NCBI GenBank assembly: GCA_029906195.1
Contig: JARWSJ010000002.1
Span: forward strand, 558,001-622,000
Direction: 5' to 3'
Length of the DNA stretch: 64,000 nt
From: Chitinophagaceae bacterium 26-R-25
GTDB taxonomy: Bacteria; Bacteroidota; Bacteroidia; Chitinophagales; Chitinophagaceae
Shown in pieces: positions 34,236 through 42,173 of this stretch. Both the position numbers and the translations under genes were made by a program. The notes beneath the pieces were generated by a model. The model was not told the origin of the DNA and did no database searches. It saw nothing but the letters and a program-made list of their open reading frames with translations. Within the stretch, counting starts at the first letter, position 1. Every line of letters starts with the position of its first letter.

Positions 34236-35216
34236 TCAGGCTTCTCGTTTTTTCATTAAAAATTTCTTCACAAAATATATCATCGTGCGATAACGACTTT
34301 TTTTATACCATGACCATTCGTCGTTGTAGATCACATAGTCGCCTTTCATGCCGTCTTTAAAATCAAAAACACCGTTTAATTCTTTTGTCATAGAAGGCGT
34401 TAACCGGCCGACATCAAAATAACTATGCGCAGTTTGCTGTAGGTGTTCCAGCAGTTTGGCATATATAAAAAACATCGCTCCGTTGTCTTTTGCTTCCTCA
34501 GATTTCGCAGTAAATAACGAAACCGCATTTGTTTTGTCGGTAAAGAAAATAAAAACAGCGTCTGTTTTATCGTTGCCATCTTTTGCAACCGCCAGCTTGA
34601 AACGGGAATCTGCCAAAAGATATTTCAATTGATCCGGTGCAATGTTGTGATGGATCTTTTTATCAGACAGTAGTTTGGTATAGAGTTCCAAAAAGGTTGT
34701 GATGTCTTTTTCTGAAGCATTCTCAATAACTTCAAATTGTAAGTGAAGCTTCTCAGATTTTTTCAGATTTCTTCGCCAGTTACCGCTAAACGAAATCTCT
34801 TTTTTCAGGTCAATAACCTTTGAAAGATGCATCGAGAATGTACCAACGGGCTTCAAATACCCAGCGCTTCTGATGCCTATTTCATACTCGGGATTGTAGA
34901 TGCTGATGGAGCTGATCTCAACAAAGTCGTAGCCAAGCTTTGTGATGTCTTCAAAAAACGATTGAACCATTTCCCGCGAAACAGTATTCTTTTTCAAGCA
35001 CTCACCCTCGATCATTAACATACGAAGGCCAAAAAACTTTTTTATATAACCAAAGCAAGCAATGGATGGTTCTTCAATATTATCGACAATAAAAACAACG
35101 TCTTCAGGCTTTGAAAAAGAATTGTATTTGTACCAACCCTCCGTTTGAGTATAGGGCACATACTCAAAATCCTTGATCAGCGTAAAGAAATTGTGTTTGT
35201 CAGATAGGGAAACCAT
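34236..35216 (-). CDS. FemAB-like GNAT acyltransferase (second)
   Basis: 326 residues, cytoplasmic. Features: 'YVPYTQTEGWYKYN' near the start (FemAB-like tryptophan motif), 'GNWRRNLKKSEKLHLQFEVIE' (basic helix) and 'FDVGRLTPSMTKELNGVFDFKDGMKGD', the last part resembling the C-terminal G-x-x-x-FK-x-GF-like motif of peptidoglycan-bridge/lipid-linked-sugar acyltransferases. Probably modifies the surface polysaccharide made by the neighbouring genes (inference). First gene of a three-gene minus-strand operon. Confidence 0.75.
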   Translation of the reverse strand: MVSLSDKHNFFTLIKDFEYVPYTQTEGWYKYNSFSKPEDVVFIVDNIEEPSIACFGYIKKFFGLRMLMIEGECLKKNTVSREMVQSFFEDITKLGYDFVEISSISIYNPEYEIGIRSAGYLKPVGTFSMHLSKVIDLKKEISFSGNWRRNLKKSEKLHLQFEVIENASEKDITTFLELYTKLLSDKKIHHNIAPDQLKYLLADSRFKLAVAKDGNDKTDAVFIFFTDKTNAVSLFTAKSEEAKDNGAMFFIYAKLLEHLQQTAHSYFDVGRLTPSMTKELNGVFDFKDGMKGDYVIYNDEWSWYKKSRYRTMIYFVKKFLMKKREA

Positions 35217-35335
35217 CTTTTAAAGATAACTTTTTGAAATTCAAAAGTATAAATTCAAAATTCAAAAGCTTTGGATGCAGTCACGCTAACGCAGTTTTGA
35301 CTTTTTAATTTTGACTTTTAACTTAATCCCAAAGC
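35217..35335. repeat. Inverted repeat words between ispD and the FemAB-like gene
   Basis: On the minus strand the ispD stop TAA belongs to AGTTAAAAGTCAAAATTAAA-type heptads (to 35300). 35235-35270 carries 'gaaattcaaaagtataaatt' words of the same base composition. The 101-bp space otherwise holds the promoter of the three-gene operon, not identified. Confidence 0.65.
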
Positions 35336-36001
35336 CCGTTCTTCCAGCACTTTTTCAGCAATCAACAGATCCAGCGGACGTGTGATCTTTATATTTGTTT
35401 CTTCCCCTTCTATCAAATGGATTTTAATGCCCAGTTGCTCAACAACGCTGGCTTCATCAGTAAAGGCTTCGTGATAGTCCTGCTCGAAAGCGGTTTTGAT
35501 AATATCTGAATAAAACGTTTGTGGCGTTTGGATAATGCGCACTTTATTTCTGTCAACAATTTCATTGCCGTTAAAAGTTTCAATGCGCAAGCTATCGAAA
35601 GGCACAACAGCGGGAATGGCATTGCCCCTGTCCATCGCGCCGCGGAAACAGCGTTGGATCAGGTCCGTGGTGAGAAGGCACCTTACCCCGTCATGCACAA
35701 AAATGATCGAATGTTTTGTTATCAGATCAAGGCCATTTTTTACAGAATGAAACCTTGTAGCGCCTCCGGTTGTAATATGTATGCGATTTGGATCAATTGT
35801 ATCGGCGATAATGGTTTTGCCTGTCTCGACATAATGTTGCGGCAAAACAAGAATGATCTCAAGGTCGTCAAACGATTCCAGGAACGTATTCAATGTATAC
35901 CAGATAACAGGTCGTTCATTGATTTCAAGGAATTGTTTAGGTACGGTTGTTCCCATTCGCAAGCCGGAACCTCCGGCGACTATTACGGCGTATTTCTCCA
36001 T
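35318..36001 (-). CDS. ispD: 2-C-methyl-D-erythritol 4-phosphate cytidylyltransferase
   Basis: 227 residues. Transfers CMP from CTP to MEP, the third step of the non-mevalonate isoprenoid pathway. Intact motifs: 'VIVAGGSGLRMGTTVPKQFLEI' (CTP loop; split here as AGGSGLRMG and PKQF), 'IIFVHDGVRCLL' and 'QTPQTFYSDII'. The 'TDEASVVEQLG' and 'EETNIKITRPLDLLIAE' segments are typical. It lies beside polyprenol-dependent glycan genes but is transcribed alone. Confidence 0.95.
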   Translation of the reverse strand: MEKYAVIVAGGSGLRMGTTVPKQFLEINERPVIWYTLNTFLESFDDLEIILVLPQHYVETGKTIIADTIDPNRIHITTGGATRFHSVKNGLDLITKHSIIFVHDGVRCLLTTDLIQRCFRGAMDRGNAIPAVVPFDSLRIETFNGNEIVDRNKVRIIQTPQTFYSDIIKTAFEQDYHEAFTDEASVVEQLGIKIHLIEGEETNIKITRPLDLLIAEKVLEERALGLS

Positions 36002-36212
36002 TTAATTAAGAATTAGGAATTAAGAATTAAGAATTAAAAGCGCCTCTATCGGGATTGAAAGCAAACTGGTTGATTATTAAAAAAATAATTACGTTTATGC
36101 TTTCATTTTGGTATTGCAACTTGTTTAACTAAGAATTAATCTTAAGCTTATGCATTCGTTGTTATGTTGCACTTGCTAGTTCTTAATTCTTAATTCCTAA
36201 TTCTTAATTGTA
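36002..36212. repeat. Inverted TTAAGAATTAGG tracts between divergent genes
   Basis: 36003-36039 repeats TTAAGAA/TTAGGAA and 36176-36210 the complement (TTCTTAATTCTTAATTCC). Both genes start here (ispD minus, DUF4230 plus), so these tracts sit at start codons rather than stops. The spacer between them (36040-36175) is AT-rich without an exact promoter box. Confidence 0.85.
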
Positions 36213-36222
36213 CTTCGCAAAT

Positions 36223-36798
36223 ATGATGAAATTTTTTTACAGCGCTATAGCTTTTCCAATACTGGCAGTCATTTCATGCCATAAGCCGCCTGACCAGCGA
36301 CAGGAGGTACTTGCGTTGAGGCAAATGGGTAATCTTGCAACGACTGAATATGTCGTGACCAAAATTGTGAAAGCAAGCGATGATCAAACATGGTACAAAC
36401 TTGGCGATCGTAAAATATTAATTTCCTGCCAGGCAAATATTAAAGCCGGAGTTGATCTTACAAAGCTTGCAGAAAATGACGTGGTGATAGAAGGGAAAAA
36501 TATCACCATCTATCTGCCTCCGCCGCAAATGCTTTCGCTAAGTATTCCTCCGGAAAAAATAAAAGTGGAGTACAAGGAAGTTTCTGCGTTAAGAGACGAC
36601 TTCGATAATGCGGAAAGAGACGGGTTGCTTACGCAGGCCGAAAATCAGATAAGAAATAGTGTGAAAGAATTGGGGGTGATGGAAACGACTGAAAAGAACA
36701 CAACCTTGTTTGTTACCAATTTTTTAAAAAAGTTCGGCTTCGAATCTATAAACATTTCCTACGGAAAAAGACCGGAAATAAATATTCAACATGATTAA
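36223..36798 (+). CDS. DUF4230 protein, lipoprotein-type
   Basis: 191 residues from ATG 36223 (MMKFFYSAIAFPILAVISCH); the upstream TTG at 36208 sits in repeat DNA. The lipobox-like AVISC suggests lipid anchoring. Core: 'MGNLATTEYVVTKIVKASDD', 'ADIKAGVDL'-like 'ANIKAGVDLTKLAENDVVIE', 'ITIYLPPPQMLSLSIPPEKI' and 'AENQIRNSVKELGVMETTEK', typical of DUF4230. Function unknown. Overlaps the next DUF4230 gene by eight bases, so they are translated together. Confidence 0.85.
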   Translation: MMKFFYSAIAFPILAVISCHKPPDQRQEVLALRQMGNLATTEYVVTKIVKASDDQTWYKLGDRKILISCQANIKAGVDLTKLAENDVVIEGKNITIYLPPPQMLSLSIPPEKIKVEYKEVSALRDDFDNAERDGLLTQAENQIRNSVKELGVMETTEKNTTLFVTNFLKKFGFESINISYGKRPEINIQHD

Positions 36799-37432
36799 AA
36801 GCATTAGAAATATTGTTATCACTGTACTGGCGGTAATAGTGCTTGTTTTTGTTTTGAGGAAACTGGATGTCATCCCTTCTTTTCACGACGTATTTGCGCC
36901 AAAGCCTGTTGTTATCGACAATACTCCGATATTAATAAAAGACATAAAACAAATAAGTCAGCTTTTTACCATTACGGTGTATGATGAAGTGGTGATGGAT
37001 TCAACAAAGTATGCGCAGCAAAATGTGATTTCGAAGATATTGCAGTATACCGTGCCGGGCACCGTGCCAACAGGTTTTGCAAGAGTGGTGCTGGTGGCAA
37101 AAGGTAAAGTAATTGCCGGCACAGACTTACAAAAGATTACGGATAAAGATGTGTTTGCAGAAAAAGACTCTGTGTCTTTACAATTACCACAGGCTCAAAT
37201 ATTGGATGTGATCGTAAATCCTTCGGATGTAAGCACTTTCTCCGAAACCGGAGACTGGCTCCCCGATGAAATAACGCAGGTAAAAAGCCGCATCAAAAAT
37301 AAACTCGTCCAACGTGCCCTCGAGCAAGACATACTTAACAAAGCCAACGCACAAGGCTTAGCAATTATGGAGAATTTTTTGAGAACAGTGGGGTATAAGA
37401 AAGTAGTTGTTAGGCTGAACGTTCAACACTAA
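36791..37432 (+). CDS. DUF4230 protein, membrane-anchored
   Basis: 213 residues with an N-terminal transmembrane anchor ('NIVITVLAVIVLVFVLRKL'). The same core as its neighbour is recognisable: 'ISQLFTITVYDEVVMD', 'ARVVLVAKGKVIAGTDLQKI', 'VSLQLPQAQILDVIVNPSDV' and 'ALEQDILNKANAQGLAIMEN'. The overlapping pair suggests a two-subunit envelope protein of unknown function (inference). The stop is the first TAA in an AATGCTC/AATGCCT heptad tract. Confidence 0.85.
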   Translation: MIKSIRNIVITVLAVIVLVFVLRKLDVIPSFHDVFAPKPVVIDNTPILIKDIKQISQLFTITVYDEVVMDSTKYAQQNVISKILQYTVPGTVPTGFARVVLVAKGKVIAGTDLQKITDKDVFAEKDSVSLQLPQAQILDVIVNPSDVSTFSETGDWLPDEITQVKSRIKNKLVQRALEQDILNKANAQGLAIMENFLRTVGYKKVVVRLNVQH

Positions 37433-37512
37433 ATGCTCAATGCCTAACGCCTAACGCACGAGAGGTCGATATTCGACCAGGGTTAAGTCTTAAGCGTTGG
37501 GCATTCGGCCTT
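37430..37512. repeat. Convergent AACGCCT-type heptad tracts
   Basis: 37433-37459 carries AATGCTC/AATGCCT/AACGCCT. On the minus strand the isoaspartyl-peptidase stop is followed by AATGCCC/AACGCTT/AAGACTT/AACCC (37511 down to 37483). The two tracts are partly complementary and fill the convergent spacer. Confidence 0.85.
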
Positions 37513-38458
37513 ACTTGTACATTTTCACCTCATACACTCCATCACTATCCCTCACGCCGCGGTACATGCCCGCGCTGTTCAATACCATTGCAGTATTTCC
37601 TTTGGCATCTACACCAATCATGCCGCCTTCGCCGTGCATGCTTACCAGTTTTTTATTTACTACCTCGTCCATCGCTTCCTGGAGGCTCATGCCTTTATAT
37701 TCCATCAGTGCGCTTACATCGTAAGCAGCCACTGAACGGATGAACATTTCACCGTGACCAGTGCACGAAATGGCGCAGGTATTATTGTTAGCATAAGTGC
37801 CTGCTCCAATTACCGGGCTGTCACCAATGCGACCGTATTTTTTGTTGGTCATACCGCCGGTGCTGGTGGCTCCTGCAACGTTGCCATGCATATCGCATGC
37901 TACGGCACCTACAGTTCCAAATTTTCTATCCTTCATCAGTTCTTCCAGTCGTTGGTGCGTATGATCGAGTGAGTAAGTATCTGAATCGCGTATGGCTTTC
38001 CATTGGTCATAGCGGAACTGCGAAAAGAAGTAGTCGTCAGCTTCCAGTTTAACGCCTTGTTTAATGGCAAACTCAGTCGTTCCTTTTCCACTCAGGAAAA
38101 CGTGATTGCTGTTGCGCATCACTTCCGTAGCCAGTTCTATTGGATTGCGAACGTTTCTTACTCCGGTTACTGCACCGGCTGCAAGGTTGCTGCCATCCAT
38201 AATCGCTGCGTCCATTTCCTGGATACCTTTTTTAGTAAACACAGAGCCGCGTCCGGCATTAAAAAGCAGGTTATCTTCCAGCAAAACGATTGCCGCCTTA
38301 ATGGCATTTACCGCAGAGCCGCCTTCTTTTAATACCGCAAAACCGGCGTCGAGCGCCTCACTTAATCCTTCTGTATAAGCAAGTTCCAATTCCGGGGTCA
38401 TGTCTTCCTTCACTATCGTACCGGCGCCACCATGAATAACCAATGAGTATTTCGACAT
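37511..38458 (-). CDS. Isoaspartyl peptidase / plant-type L-asparaginase
   Basis: 315 residues. An N-terminal nucleophile hydrolase that cleaves itself before Thr182 ('KFGTVGAVACD'); the new N-terminal Thr attacks beta-aspartyl peptides or L-asparagine. Conserved substrate segments: 'NAGRGSVFT', 'GATSTGGMTNKKYGRIGDSP', 'ISCTGHGEMFIR'. No signal peptide, so cytoplasmic. Monocistronic and convergent with the DUF4230 pair. Confidence 0.93.
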   Translation of the reverse strand: MSKYSLVIHGGAGTIVKEDMTPELELAYTEGLSEALDAGFAVLKEGGSAVNAIKAAIVLLEDNLLFNAGRGSVFTKKGIQEMDAAIMDGSNLAAGAVTGVRNVRNPIELATEVMRNSNHVFLSGKGTTEFAIKQGVKLEADDYFFSQFRYDQWKAIRDSDTYSLDHTHQRLEELMKDRKFGTVGAVACDMHGNVAGATSTGGMTNKKYGRIGDSPVIGAGTYANNNTCAISCTGHGEMFIRSVAAYDVSALMEYKGMSLQEAMDEVVNKKLVSMHGEGGMIGVDAKGNTAMVLNSAGMYRGVRDSDGVYEVKMYK

Positions 38459-38759
38459 ATTTTAGATGAGATATAAATATTTGGTTAAATATGCCTGTGA
38501 AATTAAAAAATATTTAATCGCACTGCGTCGAAGATTTTTGGAAAAATATTAAATGACGTGTAGTGACGGGCAGGATTTGTTTGAAGTTTTCGAAAGGAAG
38601 GCAAGGTTTTGAATTTTGAGTAATGAGGTTTGAGTTTTTCGCAGTCTGTGCGTCCAAAAAATGAATGGCCGATGTTTAAAGTAAAAACATCGGCCAAATA
38701 ATAATTTATAGGTCAAGTGTAATTGCACCAACTCGTTACTCATTACTCAAAACGCACAA
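38459..38759. other. Intergenic region with inverted heptads around a terminator
   Basis: 38610-38636 and 38730-38757 hold GAGTAAT/GAGTTTT-type units in opposite orientation; the right one begins at the hldA TAG stop on the minus strand. The terminator between them is listed separately. Short reading frames here are not supported by any start context or composition. Confidence 0.7.
38660..38696 (-). terminator. Intrinsic terminator of hldA
   Basis: TGGCCGATGTTT (38666-38677) pairs with 38685-38696; on the minus strand a T-rich run (ATTCATTTTTT) follows. It lies 64 nt past the hldA stop. Confidence 0.8.
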
Positions 38760-39746
38760 CTATCCCAGTAATAGCTTACACTCTATCAACAGTCTTCCTC
38801 TGTCAATCGCCTGCGTGCCTACCTCTTCGCACACGAGTCCGCCTGCAATGTTTGCAACTTCAGCCATTAAGTGTTCGTCTCTTGTAACCGCGTACAATAA
38901 AGATGCTACAGCTATTACAGTATCTCCAGCACCGGAAACGTCTGCAATGTTTCTTATGTGAGACGGAATAACAGCGCCTTTGTCGTTGTTCTGATAAAAA
39001 ACGCCTTTTTCGGAAAGAGTGATAAATGAAATCTCGTGATTAAGTTTTTCGCAAAGCGCAGCATGTACTTTCTGCATCGATTCAAGATTCACTTTGTCAA
39101 TGGAAATATTCAAACCTTCCTTTACCTCTTTGAGATTTGGTTTGAAAATGTGCACGTTTTTGTATGCGAAGAAATTTTTCTTTTTAGGATCAACAGCGGT
39201 AATGACATTGTGCTCGTGGCAAAGCGCAACAACATCTGCGATCAACTTTTCCGTCAGCACACCTTTATTGTAATCCTCGAGTATGATAACAGCCGGTTTT
39301 TCATTCACGATAAATTGCTGCAAATTATTGAGCAAAGCATCGGCAGTAGCCGCAGGAATATCTTCCGTTGTTTCAGAATCCAACCGCATCATTTGCTGGT
39401 TGCGGCTCATGATGCGCGTTTTATTGGTCGTTTTGCGACCCGCATCTTTCAGTAAATAAGAAGTGTTGATCTTGTTTTGGGAGAAAAGATCACTCAGCAG
39501 TTCGCCATCTGCATCCTTGCCGATAACAGAAAAAATGGAAACCTGCGCTTCCATGGAAACCAGGTTCAGTGCTACGTTTCCGGCTCCTCCAATACGCAAT
39601 TCCCGTTTGTCGAGGCTCACCACAGGCACGGGCGCTTCCGGAGAAATGCGCTCCACATGGCCCCACCAGTAAGTGTCCAACATCACATCGCCAATAACAC
39701 CCACCTTAACGTCTTTGAATTGCTGAAAGAGTTTATCGAAATCCAT
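38760..39746 (-). CDS. hldA: D-glycero-beta-D-manno-heptose 7-phosphate kinase
   Basis: 328 residues, PfkB (ribokinase) fold. Typical start 'VGVIGDVMLDTYWWGHVERISPEAPVPVV', substrate loop 'RIGGAGNVALNL' and catalytic 'DVSGAGDTVIAVA' with the Asp base. It lacks the nucleotidyltransferase half of fused HldE, so the adenylyltransferase (HldC type) must be elsewhere. Makes the activated heptose precursor for lipopolysaccharide core. A gene symbol rfaE1 is also used for this domain. Confidence 0.88.
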   Translation of the reverse strand: MDFDKLFQQFKDVKVGVIGDVMLDTYWWGHVERISPEAPVPVVSLDKRELRIGGAGNVALNLVSMEAQVSIFSVIGKDADGELLSDLFSQNKINTSYLLKDAGRKTTNKTRIMSRNQQMMRLDSETTEDIPAATADALLNNLQQFIVNEKPAVIILEDYNKGVLTEKLIADVVALCHEHNVITAVDPKKKNFFAYKNVHIFKPNLKEVKEGLNISIDKVNLESMQKVHAALCEKLNHEISFITLSEKGVFYQNNDKGAVIPSHIRNIADVSGAGDTVIAVASLLYAVTRDEHLMAEVANIAGGLVCEEVGTQAIDRGRLLIECKLLLG

Positions 39747-40018
39747 TGTTCTTTATCAGTTTGAAACGCAAATGTAAGGCACACAGATGACACTGATTTG
39801 ACGGATTTGCACAGATTTTGTTCAAAAAAAATTGGTATCGGTGAATAGCAGTCGAACATAAGTCAATTGCGAAACAAGCTGTTGTCTCAAAACGATAAAA
39901 GGAGAAGCCCCAACAAAACTCATTTGTCGGGGCTTCTCCTTTTATTTTGAAAATTTATGATAATAAAAAATCTGTGTAAATCCGTCCAATCCGTGTCATC
40001 TGTGTGCCGTCTTTTATT
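39747..40018. repeat. Inverted CACAGATGACAC words around a terminator
   Basis: 39779-39818 ('cacacagatgacactgattt') and 39969-40013 ('gtccaatccgtgtcatctgt') are imperfect reverse complements. The right word begins shortly after the permease TAA on the minus strand. The terminator at 39892-39952 lies between them. Confidence 0.8.
39892..39952 (-). terminator. Strong terminator downstream of the permease
   Basis: AAAAGGAGAAGCCCCAACAA and its complement form a 21-bp stem (one mismatch) with a four-base loop, flanked by A and T runs on both sides, so it could work in either direction. It closes the minus-strand permease transcript. Confidence 0.85.
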
Positions 40019-41480
40019 TGGATTTGTTCGAAATGGCCACATAATAAATGGGGATGCCGATCAGTGCAATCACCAATCCCAGTACAGCATACAGCGGTTT
40101 CATGTACAAAAGAAAACCGCAAAATGTAAGACCCAGAATGATATAGATGATTGGTAAAACAGGATACCCAAATGCCTTGTAAGGTCTTTCAGCATCAGGC
40201 ATTTTTTTCCTTAAAATGAAGATGCCGATAATAGTAAGTATGTAAAAAATAACTACCACGAAGCTTACCATGTCCAGCAGGTCACCATAACGACCGCTAA
40301 GGCAAAGTACAGATGCCATAATGGCTTGTGCCCAAAGTGCCCATTGCGGTACGTGAAAACGATTCAATTGACCAGCTTTTTTGAAAAATACCCCATCATT
40401 CGCCATTGTATAATAAACCCTTGCACCGGCGAGGATCAAACCATTATTACAACCAAAAGTAGAAACCATGATAAGAATGGCTATTACAATTGGCCCTGCA
40501 GTGCTGAATAATTTGCTGGCAGCGGCCACGGCAATACGGTCCTCCTGCGGGAAGGCGATTTCATTAAGTGGCAGAACGTTCAGGTACATCAGGTTCATAC
40601 CTATGTAAATAAGGGTGACGATGAAAGTTCCAAGAGCAAGGCTTAGCCCGATATTGCGTTTGGGATTCTTGATTTCTCCCGCAATAAACGTAACGCCTTC
40701 CCAGGCCACACTGCTGAAAAGGGAGCCGGTCATAGCCGCGGCGATTGCGCCGATAAGGGCAATCCCACTAATTGATTTCCAGCCCGTTGGCACTAGCACA
40801 CCTTGGGTATTTTTTTCCCCAAGATCTTGAGCCGCTTTCCAGCCTCCGGCAAAGTTCTCGTGCCAGAAACTGTGCTTTGCCAAAAGGAAGCCAAAGGCCA
40901 GAAGCCCGAACATAGCGATCAGTTTGGAAACGGTAAAAGTCGTTTGAATGAGCTTGCCATTTTCAACGCCCCTGGAATTGATCCAGGTAAGAAGCAGAAT
41001 AATGGCAATGGCAATTATTTGTGCAGGGTAAATACTAACCGATCCAACGGAAAAGAGAATATTTTCGGCAGTCATATTCAGCGCAGGCCAGAAATAACCA
41101 GCGTATTTGGCAAAAGCCACGCCCACGGCGGCAATTGTGCCTGTTTGAATGACCGCGAAAAAGCTCCAGCCGTAAAGAAAACCAGTTAAAGGATTGTAAG
41201 ACTCGCGCAGGTAAGTGTATTGACCGCCAGCTTTAGGGAACATGCCGCTCAGCTCGCCGTAGCTCACCGCAGCCACAATGGTCATAAAGCCTGTTATAAG
41301 CCATACCATGATGATCCACCAGGCACTGCCCACGTTGCGGGCAATATCTGCCGTTACTATAAAAATTCCCGAGCCTATCATCGAGCCCGCCACGATCATC
41401 GTAGCATCCAGCAGGCGAAGGGATGGAATAAAACCTGTTTTGGTTGTTGTTTCAGTTGCAGTTGTTGTTGTTTCGGTCAT
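40014..41480 (-). CDS. APC-superfamily amino-acid permease
   Basis: 488 residues, about 12 transmembrane spans. Family hallmarks: 'IVAGSMIGSGIFIVTADIAR' in the first span (unwound GSGIF substrate region), 'YGELSGMFPKAGGQYTYLRE' and 'WEGVTFIAGEIKNPKRNIGLS'. Such proteins take up or exchange amino acids across the inner membrane. The N-terminus is a Thr/Glu-rich tail of alternating TTT and ET from a short repeat. Substrate unknown. Upstream lies the palindromic array at 41499-41620. Confidence 0.9.
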   Translation of the reverse strand: MTETTTTATETTTKTGFIPSLRLLDATMIVAGSMIGSGIFIVTADIARNVGSAWWIIMVWLITGFMTIVAAVSYGELSGMFPKAGGQYTYLRESYNPLTGFLYGWSFFAVIQTGTIAAVGVAFAKYAGYFWPALNMTAENILFSVGSVSIYPAQIIAIAIILLLTWINSRGVENGKLIQTTFTVSKLIAMFGLLAFGFLLAKHSFWHENFAGGWKAAQDLGEKNTQGVLVPTGWKSISGIALIGAIAAAMTGSLFSSVAWEGVTFIAGEIKNPKRNIGLSLALGTFIVTLIYIGMNLMYLNVLPLNEIAFPQEDRIAVAAASKLFSTAGPIVIAILIMVSTFGCNNGLILAGARVYYTMANDGVFFKKAGQLNRFHVPQWALWAQAIMASVLCLSGRYGDLLDMVSFVVVIFYILTIIGIFILRKKMPDAERPYKAFGYPVLPIIYIILGLTFCGFLLYMKPLYAVLGLVIALIGIPIYYVAISNKSK

Positions 41481-41498
41481 AAGGCAGTTTTTTTCGTA

Positions 41499-41620
41499 GA
41501 GACGGATAATTATCCGTCTTTACAGTTCGTGATTATCGGAGACGGATAATTATCCGTCTCTATAGTTCGTGATTATCGGAGACGGATAATCATCCGTCTG
41601 TACAATTCGTGATTATCAAA
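41499..41620. repeat. Three tandem 40-bp units, each with a 20-bp palindrome
   Basis: GACGGATAAT begins at 41501, 41541 and 41581, exactly 40 bp apart. Each unit contains AGACGGATAATTATCCGTCT (third copy: one change, CATCC) followed by a 20-bp linker ending TTCGTGATTATCGG. The array lies between the STAS gene stop and the permease start, both on the minus strand, so it is upstream of the permease. Confidence 0.92.
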
Positions 41621-41635
41621 GATTATCATCCAGGT

Positions 41636-42013
41636 TTACAGTTCGTCGTCCCCCAGCTCTCTCTCAATTTCCTCCATCTGTACTATATCCCAGGCTTCGC
41701 TTTCTGTGGGTGTAACGTTCATCATTTCGAGCTTATCCGTATCAAGCAGGAACTGCTCTACATCGGGTTGTAACTGGCAAATAACAAATGAAGCGCCGTT
41801 ATCATAATATTGTTGTTGTATATTTAGTAACTCGTCGGCGGCAGGTTCGTCAATAGTCGTTACCTTTTCCATGATTAATACGACATTTTTAACGACATTT
41901 TGCAGGTACGGAAGCAATCTTTCAGCCAGTTCTGCTGTCATATTAGCAGCAATGTTCTCGTCAAGTAATGTTATGACATGGAATTTTTCCTTGGTATCAA
42001 TTTTGACCATCAT
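41636..42013 (-). CDS. STAS-domain protein without the phospho-serine motif
   Basis: 125 residues (start Met1 or Met2). The order of strands and helices fits a STAS/SpoIIAA-like fold: 'KFHVITLLDENIAANMTAEL', 'VVKNVVLIMEKVTTIDEPAADELLNI', 'ASFVICQLQPDVEQFLLD'. The usual DSSG loop reads DEPAADE, so the phosphorylatable serine is replaced. It ends in an acidic tail (ERELGDDEL). It may be a non-phosphorylated partner or regulatory domain rather than an anti-anti-sigma factor. Divergent from clpC. Confidence 0.7.
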   Translation of the reverse strand: MMVKIDTKEKFHVITLLDENIAANMTAELAERLLPYLQNVVKNVVLIMEKVTTIDEPAADELLNIQQQYYDNGASFVICQLQPDVEQFLLDTDKLEMMNVTPTESEAWDIVQMEEIERELGDDEL

Positions 42014-42135
42014 AATCTGTTCTTTTATATATTGTAATGTTAACGTTAGTTAGTCGAAATATTTTTTGCACATTCTCTCGTAAATGTTAATAATACTCTG
42101 CTCACTACGTTATTATGTTGCAACAGTAAGTCAAA

Positions 42136-42143
42136 TATATTTG
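42136..42143 (+). promoter_or_regulatory. Putative clpC -7 box
   Basis: TATATTTG matches TAnnTTTG exactly, 31 bp before the clpC ATG. A TTG at 42118-42120 is only 15 bp away, shorter than the usual spacing, so the -33 is uncertain. Confidence 0.5.
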
Positions 42144-42173
42144 TTAATATTGTATCACACACAATTAAATAAA

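Noticed and set aside
38503..38743. Two overlapping 64-aa frames between hldA and the isoaspartyl peptidase
   Set aside because: They run through heptads and the hldA terminator; no leader or composition support.
41499..41620. CRISPR array with three repeats
   Set aside because: The 20-bp linkers are nearly identical to each other, so they are not spacers; no cas genes nearby.
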